From Auanema rhodensis (Eukaryota > Nematoda > Chromadorea > Rhabditida > Rhabditidae), in contig OZ059894.1 of assembly GCA_964057225.1 (NCBI GenBank), positions 17,638,476-17,702,475 of the forward strand: a DNA stretch of 64,000 nucleotides, given 5' to 3'. Shown here in pieces: positions 1 to 11,800 of the stretch. The notes under the pieces were generated by a model. That model saw only the letters and a program-made list of their open reading frames with translations. It made no database searches and was not told where the DNA came from. Position 1 is the stretch's first letter; each line of letters begins with the position of its first letter. The translations under genes were made by a program, and so were the position numbers.

Positions 1-1021
1 ATAATTTTACGTGAAACACGTGAATGTTTATTAAATCTTTCGTTTACATTCTTGAGAATAGTTATCATATTGAAGTACTTGTATAGCTTCTCGCAAAGTT
101 GCAGAAATCTGTAGCTTTTTCCCATAGATGAAATAGCCAAATGAGATAGTTAGAACAAGTAAGAGACATTGAGAAAAGAACGAAGCTTTTACCATATTTG
201 ATTACTACCCATCTAAGCTATCCCTTCGTCGTTGAGTAAATTAACTTCTCTATGACTATTTAGCTAAACCTATTTCCAAACCATCTTACTTATTATCATC
301 TTTTACTCTTTCACTATCTTTTTGCCCAACTTGTTTTTAGTCATTTTTACTTTGTTTTCAATAAATTAACTGTTTTAGGAAACAGTTAGAAACCTACTTT
401 TTTGAAACTTTTTACCCACATTTAAAGTTTTACATGTTCTTTCTTGTTACATCTTCATTACTTTGAAATGGAGAACTCTGACGGATAGACAAACTTCTCA
501 ACTTCACAGTCATTTTCATCGTTTTGTCTCTCCTATTCAGACTCATCTCTCATCTCAGGCTTCCTGCGGTAGGAAAACGTGCCAAGGTCGTAAAAATCGA
601 AACGTTTTCCTTCAAACTAACGTCGTTATCGAACAAGTAGCCCCAGACATTTGTCATTTTCGTCAACCAAAAAGTTGTCATCAATGTTAATTTCCATATT
701 CTAGCTTTTCCTATTGCCATAGTCAAATTTTCATTTATTATACTTTATTTTTTGCAATTTTTGAACATATTTATCTTAATATCATATAATGTTCTTTACT
801 TAATCTATAATATTTAAAGTTGTATAGTTAAAAATTCAAAATTTATATTCAATTTATTCGTTTTATTATCATAAATGATCTTTATGAAATGAAGTCATGC
901 CATTCATTAGTCATCTAACAACGTTCTTCTGCTTTGCATCATCTTATTTGGAACACAAATTTATTTTCTACAAATATAATTTTGTTTTTGAAATTTTAGA
1001 TTATATGTATATATACTCTTA

Positions 1022-1024
<3 letters not shown>

Positions 1025-1053
<29 letters not shown>
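1025..1053. repeat. TA microsatellite
   Basis: A nearly pure run of TA dinucleotides in upstream noncoding DNA. Confidence 0.9.
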
Positions 1054-1055
<2 letters not shown>

Positions 1056-1980
1056 TTATATTCTTATTTATATTTTATATATTCTTATTTAACTATATCA
1101 TTAGTTATAATATTCATATTCTTAATTTATATCTTATTTTTTCTTCTTATTATTAATACTGCTGAGAGATTCATGTAATAGTTTAAACACCCTTAAATGG
1201 AACCAGCAGTACAATGTCATCCCAATGGCACCAATGATGTCGTCGTCGTCGACGTCTATTTATTGATTGCGACCTCTATGTCCGGCCAGAAGATGACGCG
1301 CCTCGTTTATTATTGCCGATGGTTGGTATAGGATTGGCTTGGGCTCTACTCCTCTTCTTTCTCTCTTTTTTACTTCCACTTTCGTTTCCGTTTTCTTTTC
1401 TCTCTATCCTCCTGTATGACATTCTTTCATATGGATATACTTTGTTCAGTTTCACTTACTGCTCCCTTTCTTCCTTCAGCTTTTCATTATTTTTTTGGAA
1501 TTGTTAATTATTTTCTTTTCATTGTAAAGTCATTTTTCTTTATTTTATTCATTTTTATAATCTTTTACTATTTCTATATTTTATGAAAAGAAATATATAC
1601 ATACATATACTATATATAAGGTCATTTCTCTAAAATCTTTTAAAAATTAATTATTTTTAAAGTTTTTATTAAGTTTATTAGAATCAAAATTTTAAATTAA
1701 ACAACATATGTAGTTGTATGTATGTATGTATATACTATACTTTTTTATTATTGCATTTCATAGTTATCCTCATAGGTGAGTTATTTTAGTTTTTTTTCCT
1801 GTTTTCCTCTTTAACCAAATATATTTATTTCTGGAAGTATTAATATTACTATATATATTGAGTATATCTCTATTTCATTATTGATTTAATTGATTTTTAT
1901 TTGTTTCGTATGACAACTGAAACTCTTTTTTTCTTGTTAATATGGGAACAGTTAATTTTCAATGCATTGATATTGGCATT

Positions 1981-1992
1981 TCTCTCTTTCTT

Positions 1993-2031
<39 letters not shown>

Positions 2032-2040
2032 GTCTCTTCT
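1981..2040. repeat. CT microsatellite
   Basis: An imperfect CT/TTTC run on the plus strand, one of several oriented CT tracts upstream of unc-70. Confidence 0.9.
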
Positions 2041-2807
2041 GACTCAATTCTAGCGTTGGACACCTATCTATACTTCTCATGTACACACACACACATATAG
2101 GTCTCCATGTCAGTTTTCTATATTTAAATTTCTTTCGATACCTTCAACATGAATTGATTTTCTATTCTATTGGTTATTCCGTTCAAAAATGTTTTTTTTT
2201 CTCAACTGATTGACCTTTCTTTTCAATTCTCATTGTTCTATTGCTCTCGTCTGACATCAGTTTGAAACATTTGGTCTGAAAGCGATGTAAGCCATCTGTT
2301 TTATATGACTATAATAGACCTACGATGTTTAAATTTTATAAATACATATAGTAATGTATAACATATTGTTATGTGTAATTTCTTTTTTTTTTGAATTTTT
2401 GCAATTTTGCCGACCTTTTTCTGTCCATTCTCAATATTGAGAGGTTTCATACGCCTTGTTGCCCATGCATGGTCCTTTCTTTTGTATTTTCAGCGTAAAT
2501 GTCTAGATTCCAGTTCTGAGCTGAGTTTTCTATCGAGTTTCTTTCGTTTTAATTTTTTTAAACCTTTGACTGTGTCATCATTTCCTTTCGAGAAAGTCCT
2601 CTATCTTTTTTGCGTGATCTTCTTGTATGGGACCATAGGCCAAGCGCGGACTTCTTTACTTTTATCCAAAATTTCTGGTCTTTTAGCTGTCCAGCTGTGT
2701 GAGGAGATAGCCAAAATAATAGGAAAACGACATAGATTATATGGTGAGAATAGAAGAGAGGGAGGTAAATTGTGAAGGCATATATAACAGTTATAAAGTA
2801 TGAAAAG

Positions 2808-2844
2808 AAGAGAGAGAGAGAGAGAGAGAGAAAAAGAGAGAGAG
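2808..2844. repeat. GA microsatellite
   Basis: A GA run on the plus strand with a short A-rich interruption. Its orientation is opposite to most tracts in this upstream region. Confidence 0.85.
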
Positions 2845-3819
2845 TATGAAAGTAACAGAGAAGAAAGAGAAAACCTTGGATTACTCATTGTCAACATGAC
2901 TCAACTGTTTCCTCTTCGCCTTGTACACGTATAAAGTGTGTGTAGGTCCTAACAATCTTTTTTTTATATGTATATCTTCCATATTTGTCTTCATCTCTTT
3001 TGTCAAATATTAATCGAATTCTGGATTTTTTGTTGCCTTTGTATAGTCATGTATAATATTATACTAAACTATATGGCATTTGCTAGTTTTCTCTAAAACA
3101 TCTTCCATCATAGCATTAACGATGAGCAACGCTCAGCCCACTCTTTCCCGTTTTCGCCGTTCGTTCTGTGTGTCAAATCGTTTCTAATGTTCTTGTAAAC
3201 TGCCAGCTTAGTTTTTCCTTTCTCATTCTCTAATTCTCTTCTCCTATTAGACTCTATATTCATTTTTTGTAAATCTCCTCCAAGTTTTTGTATCCACTTC
3301 TCCGTTATACCATCGTCTTAAAACAAAGTTGTCGAGTTGGATACTTATGTATCGGTCATATCCGTCTCCTTCATCAAACTTATTGAGAGCTACGATGGCA
3401 AGAGAGAGAGAGAGAAAACTCAGATGATCTATGACAACGGCATCAGTTTCACTTGTCCTCATTGCATACATTATGATCTTGTTCGATTACATGTTCACTC
3501 CATTTTAAACTCACAACTTGCTGTATTAGATTTTGTTTTATTTTCGTTGATTGCAGAGAATATTCAAATAGCCAATGTTCACACAAATTGTTTTTTCTAC
3601 TTTTTTTTGCCTGAGGGTTTGTTGGTTGAAAGTGCATAAGAAAAAAATGAGTCGTATATGAGAGAAATAGTGTTGATATAATGGAGTTTATGAAGAAAAA
3701 TATTGGAAATAGATGGAGGAAGGGTGGTGGACAACGAGGAGTTAAGAACCGAAGATGTATGAAAAGACTATGAATGAAAGAGAGGCAAAAGCAATAGCCT
3801 AAAGCGAAAAAAGAGGGAA

Positions 3820-4330
3820 AGAACGCATTCAGTCAGTGTACGAGACAGGAAAAAGGGCTGGAAGCTTTAGGGGGGAGGGGAGAGAAATCGATTTTCTGCC
3901 GCTGGCGTGCTGAATGAGAAGAGAATGCTATAATAGAGAAGGAGCAAGGGTAGGGGGTGAGACGAGCCGTAAGACAGAGAAAGCTTGGTCTAGCTTTTTC
4001 TAGCGCTTTTCTCATCTCTCTCTAGCCTTCATTATCTCTAGTTCCCTCTCTTTGGTTATAGCAACTGAATGGCCGGCTAGTTGGCTTTGAGCTCCGGCGA
4101 TCAGAGAAAGCTTGGCTTCAACAGGCTATGAGATGAAGAAAAGAAAACGAGGAAGAGGAGAATCAGATAAGCGAGAGGAAAAGAGAGTGAGTGGGTCTCG
4201 CTTGGCAAGCCGCGGCTGCTACGCTACTGCTGTCGCTTCTTCTTCTTCTTCGGTTTCTGCTGGTAATCTGCTAGCCACTGGTCTCACATCAGCACATCAG
4301 TTGCGGAACAGACTTCTGTCCCTTATTCCT
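3820..4330 (+). promoter_or_regulatory. Candidate promoter / 5' UTR exon of unc-70
   Basis: This island has higher G+C than its surroundings. It contains a 14-bp direct repeat, CAGAGAAAGCTTGG, at 3975-3988 and 4102-4115. Possible 5' splice donors follow (GTGAGT near 4188 and GTAATC near 4263). The open frame starting at 4112 runs into Leu/Ser-rich low-complexity DNA and is not convincing as a protein. A first noncoding exon spliced to the acceptor at 8811 would fit, but nothing in the sequence proves transcription. Confidence 0.3.
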
Positions 4331-6489
4331 CTATTCGTTTTCGAGATATTTCTTTTCTCTTTTTATTCCCTTCTTCTCCCTCTCTCTCTCCCTCTCTTTC
4401 TCTCTCTCTCTCATCTTTTTCTTTAACAATTTTCTCTTTTAAATTTTTCTTTTCTTTTACTTTTTTCGTTCAGCTAATTTTCTGTTTGATGACGATATTT
4501 AACTTGCGTTATCATTTTGTTTTATTGTATACAGAATTTCTATTCAATCTCTTTGCTTTTTATCTTTTCTTCCATTTTCTCATTTGCCGACTGATCAGGT
4601 TGTTGGTTTCTCTGTGCCTCTTTCCAACTTTGCTCGCTCATCTTCTTCTGTTACTTCGTTGTATTACATGCTTTATTGATTCTTCCATATTATGGTTTTG
4701 AAGGTTGTTTTTGATAGCCAAATGATTGAATATGAAACTATTACCAGCAGCTTAAGCAATCCATACACATGTCCTACTAACTAGGATTATTGGCCCAGAC
4801 GACATTACTAACGGTCTGTGTGTCAGTGACTCTGCTGCCATCTGGCTGCTGATGGTCCTGATGTATAGGCCTGACAACATCCTTCTCTCCGTCCTCTATT
4901 TTCTGCATCTCTCTCTCTCTCTCTATTTCTTTCTCCCTCTCATCCACTTAATCTCAACATCTCTCATTATTCTATTCTTCTGTTGCTATCTCACTTGCCC
5001 TTATTTCAATCGTCCAGTAGAATGTCGCCTGCCCTTCGTATTTTCTCAGAAATTTGCCGGAATTACTGTCCTGTTGACTGCTATCTATTCTAATTAGACG
5101 AGCTGTCTGTCGTAATGTCGTTGTCATACCGCGTTTTCATCATTAGCCCATGCCCGTCATCATCACCATCTTCCTTTTTGTTCAGCCAGTCACCGTCATT
5201 TTCGTTTACCTTCTAGCTGCATGTATCTTGCCTCCGTGTGCTTGATTTCATGAACCTGCTGTTCCTGCTGTCCTTTTTCTTCTCCGTTGTTATCCGTTTA
5301 GATATTCATGTATCGTTTGACTGTTCAATCGCGTTTTTCTTCCGTAGCCGTCTTACGAGCCTAGGTCGCCTCATTCAAGCTGCTGGTCATTTAAATGATG
5401 TCGTTATATGTCATCCATGTTAACCAGCTTTCTGGATATCTCTATAAACGCAATTGACACCCCCCCCCACTGCAATCCTACGAGAGACGAGCGATATTCG
5501 AATCTACGGGAAGCATTGATTTTGCTACAAACACTTAGATTCTTCTTTTGTTTTGTTTTTTCTAAAAACTTGAAACTCAAATTTTATTGTTTGTAGCTAA
5601 CATTACAGCTGACTTTTTATAATAGCTTTATAGAGAATTTGTTTTTATATGCATTTCATACTTCAAATTTCAAATCTCCTTTTATTTCTCTGAATAAATG
5701 GTCAGTTATTAAGAATTCTCCTAGGCATAATCCTACAATATTCTCAAGATTCTGATAGAATTAAGAGACAAAAATAGAGTTTTTTGGTGAAGCCTCTATA
5801 TCTCTTAACTCGAAAAATGACCAATGACCCACATAGCCTAATGCCCTTCCGAGGTTCAAGCCATAGAAGGACAGAGACCAGCTAGTCTTTTACTGCAACA
5901 ACTACCAATCGTTGATGTGGATCGATTCTTCTTGTGTGTCTTGTAGTCTCTCTCTTTTCCTCTCTCTTACCCTCCCCAATAGCAGATAGAATGGGCATAA
6001 GCTCCGTCTCTGTGTCTATCCAGCTTGCTGTTCGTTCCTTCTTCAAACACAAGCTGTATAAGGCAATATGATCAAATTGAACCATCGCTTTCATTACCTT
6101 AACGATGTAACTTCTTTCTTTTCGCTTTACTATTCTTAACCTGCTTTTTCCTTTTCCCAATAGTATTCTCGGTTCTATTTATTTCTTTCAAATTGCTTTC
6201 AAAGCCATATATGTATTTTGAAATGTTCTATTGAAGTTGTTACTCTTCTTGAAAGCTTCCTCTTCTGAACAACTGTAAAACTAGTATGTATTGAGCTTTT
6301 AATCATTTTTCAAGTGTTTTGTAATCAAATTCACAGCTGAAATCGGGTACATAGACACTTTTTTTCATATTTTAAAGCATAGACTAAGCAATCTAGTTCT
6401 ATTATTCTCTATTATATTGTATTCTATCAACGCTTATTAGGTCTTCATCACCTCGTTTTTACACCTATCCCTTCCTTTACTTCCTCCCA

Positions 6490-6502
6490 CTCTCTCTCTA
6501 TC

Positions 6503-6561
<59 letters not shown>
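6490..6561. repeat. CT microsatellite
   Basis: A CT array of about 70 bp with a few interruptions near its left end. Confidence 0.95.
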
Positions 6562-6564
<3 letters not shown>

Positions 6565-8809
6565 TTTCCCTCTCTTCGCTTATTTTTTAACGAAATTCTG
6601 CTTTAACCTACTTTACTTGATCAATTAAATCTATTTTCTATTACAATTGAGACATCACTAGCCAACTGGCTTAACATTTTTTGGCTATAAATCGATTTAC
6701 CCACTCTGCGTTCAATTGGCGTTCACATCGACCAGAACAAATTGGTAAATCAACAATCAAAACCATTTTAGTTTTGAAAAATATAACATTGATTGTTTCT
6801 TATAATCTTTAACCCATTATATCTTTTCTTTATAACTTTTTTTTTATAAAATATATATTGAATTAGTAGCAATTTTCATTGTTTCTTCTGAAATATTTTA
6901 TTTATTTTTCATATTGCCTTGATATTTCGGTCTAAAACTATTAAACAATTGTATTGTTAGAGAATTAGAAAAAATTGATGAAAATGAATAAAGAGTACAG
7001 CCAACGGTTTCGCAAATATGACACGCATCCATAATGGACGTTTTCTAGTTGTTGGAATTATTGAAACTGTATGTAACTTTCAATATCATTCCATTCTCTC
7101 TCTCTCTTTCTCTTTCTCTATCTCTCTCTACCTATATATATATTTCTCTCTCCTTTACTATATCTCTAACATTTCTCTTATGTTTCTACTCTCTATACTC
7201 AACTGATTCATTTTCTCATAGCGTATAGTAGCTCAACAATGTTTTGTGCCATTTATTGATTTTGTATTCAGAATCTGTAATCATTATAGCCATCCCAGAG
7301 TATATGTTGTCTGGCTACTACTATATTCTCATTCAATCATACATATTTTTTCAATAAATATATATATTGTCTCTATAACCATGCTTGATGAGAACCCTAG
7401 GTGATTTCATGGTTGTTGTGTTGTTTGTTGACCAAGGTTCTACTGATTCTAGTGATGGTAGTTATACCTTCGCAATGACTATTCACTTCTGTTCAATCAA
7501 GGATCAGCCTATTCTTTTGTGCTCCAAACTATTCTTGTTTATGATTTTTCTTGCACTTCATTCAATCTCTCAGGATATTTGTGTTTAGAACTTCTTGTAT
7601 CTGATGATCAAACAAACGAAGAACTTAGCCAGTTGACTTAGTTCTTTCACGTCCATCCGTCCTCTTGTTCTCATTTTGCTTGTGTCTTCTCACTTTTCTG
7701 CCATTCGCCTTTGCTCTGATACATGCACAATTTGTCTTGTCCAGTTAATCCGTCCATTCTCTCTGTCCTCTCTTCTATTCTCCGTACTTTGTTTCATTCA
7801 TGCATTCATCACGTTTTCTCTTCTTTTTATGGTTTTCTGGGAGGGATTTTGTCAAGGCAAGAGACAATCGATTCAATGCAACCCTTCCGGCTCGCGGTCT
7901 CTTCTAGAGTTTGTGCTCGCAAAACTCTTTGGCCATATTGGTCCTTCTTTTTTCCATTTTCATTCTTGTAGTATGTCTCCTTCTTTTCTTTTCTCTTCAT
8001 CTATCTAAAAGATTTTGATGAAACTAATTATGATCTTCAGTTATGTTTAGCTAATTTCTCTAATAGTCTCATATCTAACTGGTTTTGATTGTACTTTTTT
8101 CCTTAAAACTTTATCGACTTATCCAGCTAAATAAAGCAATTTCTTTCGCATATTTTTATTATCCAAATCTTTCTTTTTCCTCTTCGACTTGAGCATTTTT
8201 CTTTTTTTTTTCTTTTTCTTTTATTTGTTTTCATTTGCTTTGTTGACAATCTGATTACTTAGGTTAATGACAAATGGCTTTTAAGATATTTTCTCTTTAA
8301 CCTCTGATCGATGTAATAGAAAAATCATCGAAATCTTTGATAATATCCAATTATTTTAAGTAATAAATACTTAATAACATTAATTTTTACATTTATTTTT
8401 AGTTCTTCTATCTGTGTCGGATTTTCTTTTCAATCTTCTACCTTTCAAACAGCCTATCTTTGCCCTTTCCTTGTTTAAGCTTCTCCATCTGCCATACTCT
8501 CTACCTTCTATTTGCTTTCGTATTTCTTGAGCGTCTCTTCTTACACGAAGGTTTCTTGTACAACTCAATGGTACTCAACGTACCAAATAGGGCAAAAGGC
8601 CTTTCGTATTGCCATTGGAGCATTTTTTTGTTTTCTCATCTAACTACACTTATTCGATTGCAACCAAACTCTGATCAATCATACACCCATTTCTCTCTAC
8701 AAAGATCGCAACTCTTTCATCACTTTTTTCCTTTATCGATAGATTTTCTCATTCATTTCGTGTAATTTTCTTTTTTTTTTTCAAACTATTTTTTCATTTT
8801 TTTGATTTA

Positions 8810-8811
8810 AG
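8810..8811 (+). other. 3' splice acceptor before the unc-70 start codon
   Basis: A T-rich tract ends in TTTAAG at 8811, nine bases before the ATG at 8821. Either a spliced leader or an upstream 5' UTR exon would be joined here. The acceptor has A at position -3, like several others in the window. Confidence 0.6.
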
Positions 8812-8820
8812 GCGTCAGCG

Positions 8821-11800
8821 ATGACGACAGACATCGCTGTACGGGGCCATGCTGACTATGGCGGTGGAGGTATGAATGATGAGGAATACGACGAAAATTC
8901 ATCAGCTCGACTTTTCGAGCGTAGTCGTATCAAGGCCTTAGCAGGTTAGTATATTATAATTTATAATTTATTTTTGTATTATATTGAATTGATCTAATTA
9001 TCCATTCTTTAATTTTTACTAGTTTCGGTTTGATATACATTAGGAAGTGTTGAACGTTGATAGTTTTGTCCAGTATTTGTTGATTTTCTAAGTTGCTCTC
9101 TAGTATAGAGATCGTATTTTAGCCGCTGACACATTTCGTTTTGTGTTCAAAAGTTTGTTAATTAGTGAAAAGCTCTTTTTAAAAAGACTCTGCAAGTGCT
9201 CTCGAAAAGTTCTGCATTTCTTTTTTTCTTTCTTTGTGCTAATTCGGGAAGTGAAATAAACAAATGACACTTAAATAGGAAAAAATCGATATCTTGAGAG
9301 AATGTAAAACACAATCTAGAGCTTGCCTTCAGTCTTGCACAGCACCAGCTTTTTCTCATTCATTTCAATGAGATCCATTGGAATATAAAACAGAATGGAA
9401 AGTATGGTAGACTGCATTATAGTCCATTTTTGAACATATAAATAGCATATCAGATGTAAAATATGGGTTTCTTTCTATTTTTATGTTGCAAAAATTAATT
9501 TCATTTTCATAAAAAAACTCTTAAAAAAACATTTAAATACATTTATATAAATAATTAATTTATATAATTATTTTGTATTTTTTTTTGTTATTAAAGAATA
9601 ATAATGAATATTATTATTGTAATATTCATATAATTTGACTAATTGTTCTGAGATTGAAAGGTTTTTCGTTTTTTTCTTTTGTAATAGCGCTTAGCCGTAT
9701 AGGTTTCAAGAGAATTTTGTTGTTGTATTAGGGGGTTTTCACATAAATTAATTGAATTACTATTAGTAAATGTAATTACATCGGTTGAATCATCATCAGA
9801 TTCTTATGTTTTATAATTAACTTCAGCTTCTAAAATGATTGTTTTTTCAATTTTTAATCAAATGAATAGATTATTGGTAATAGTTATGTAATAATAACTT
9901 TGCCAATTTTTCATATCATCCTTCAAGGGTGCATCATCGCACCTGTCAGCTCAAATGACGCTGTTTCACCTTGTCAAGGAGTAGATAAGAAAATATTGGC
10001 TGTAGCATTCTCCCTCTCTATGCCAAGGAAAAAGGTGGCTGGCAAAACCTCAGGCAAAAAGCGGCCTGTAGGTGCACAACAGTCGACGTCAGACCTTCCG
10101 ATTTCCGATAGTAGTACTGTGCTAGCTACAGAATCTGATGAAGCGCTACTTTCACCTGCTATTACTCAGGAGCCACTTGAAATATCGTCGGCTGGTATTG
10201 GTGACATTTCTCCACCAACAGTGTCACCTGTGGATGCTGTTGAAGAGACTTCTACTGATCCCAGGCCAATTACTCTAAATGTGGTTATTGATGAAAATCT
10301 ACAATCCGTCTCAGTGCAGGGTATTCGTGAGAATTACCTCGGACAACTATTGTCACCTTCGATTTTATCGAGCACAGTTAGTCCTGCTTCTGAGGCATGT
10401 CCAAGTCCAGGACTCTATCCCGGTTCTGTAGCCTCACTTAATGAAGCTCGACGTAAATATATTTCTGATCCATCACATACTGACCATATTGAATGTCCTT
10501 CTGCTGTTACTCTGGATTCTGAGATAGGTCGAAGCAATATTAGTATGGATTATAGAATCAAACGTTTAAAAGGTATATTTTTATAAATTTCAACGTCATT
10601 ATCTATATATATTAATATTAATATTAATCTTTTACTCATTACTGTTATTCAGAATTACAATGAAGTAAATATTTTGTTCTAAATGATTAATAACCTATGT
10701 GTAAAGATATAGCTCTATTGATTGTTTAGAATTGCTTTTTCTCGTCCTTATAGTGTTGTCGTGGGCGATAAGGGAGGGCAGAAGACATGATTATTGCGAG
10801 TGTTCAGCATCCTTTGACACAAACGTGTAAATTGTCAAAGATGATACTAAAAACTTCTTAAGAACTAAATAAGTAGAATAGAATTGAGAGAGAGAGAGGA
10901 GATAGAGAGAGAAAGAGTGAGAGAGAGAGGGAGATAGAGAGGAAGAGAGAGAAAGTATTATAAGGAAAAAAATAATAATTATATAGTGAATGATATTGAT
11001 AGGAACGGATTGTTTCTTATGTGTTCAATTGAAATGATTTGAATTATGAAATTACATTGATGAAAGATCTTTATGTATCCGTTCATGAACATTTTCCTTT
11101 TATAGTGCCGCTATAACTGTGCTTCCATCATATAAGGTTAGCATTTAAAAGTTGGAAGATAAATTTTGATTTTGACTATTTGTTTCTCATTTTCTGTCCT
11201 TTTTTTGGTTTTAAAACAAACTAAACATTGTAAAACTTTATCTATATTTGCTTATATTTGGTTTACATGTTAGTTAAATGCAGATGGGAAATATATTACG
11301 CCATATGCATTAGTTTGAATGAAAATTGTTTGAGAACGAATGTAATAGCAAATCGAAGAATTTAATGAAATCAAGATTCTTTTTCTATATAATCGTTATT
11401 CGTATTATATAATAGAATATAAAACGTTATAATCAAGTAATGAGAGACGAATTATCTTAATAAGGCTCTAGTCGTTATAAAACTTTTTTAAAGTTAAAAG
11501 AATGGATTTTCACATCAATTTGTACATGAAATGTTCTTGATTTTTCTTTAATTTTACTTTTATCTATAGATGAACGTGAGAACGTACAAAAGAAAACGTT
11601 CACGAAATGGGTCAACTCACACTTGGTCAGGGTGAGCTGCAAGGTTCAAGATCTCTATATGGATTTAAGAGATGGCAAGTACTTACTTAAATTGTTGGAA
11701 GTTTTATCGGGAGAACGCTTGGTTAGTTACAACATTTTCCTTATCAACTTATGATTTATTGCTTTTAGCCAAAACCTACTAGAGGTAAAATGCGTATTCA

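Larger units (their letters stand above)
1..8811. other. Long pyrimidine-rich upstream region of unc-70
   Basis: No open frame here looks like a conserved protein; the frames that exist are short, rich in Leu, Phe and Ser, and are read from CT-rich low-complexity DNA. The plus strand (the sense strand of the downstream spectrin gene) is strongly T/C-rich and carries many CT runs. Islands of more balanced composition occur near 1195-1330 and 3820-4330 and could be promoter or 5' UTR exon sequence. The stretch is best read as promoter plus possible 5' UTR introns of unc-70, but no exon boundary can be proved. Confidence 0.6.

Noticed and set aside
897..1178. 93-codon hydrophobic frame
   Set aside because: Its middle is a TA microsatellite read as Tyr-Ile repeats; not a protein gene.
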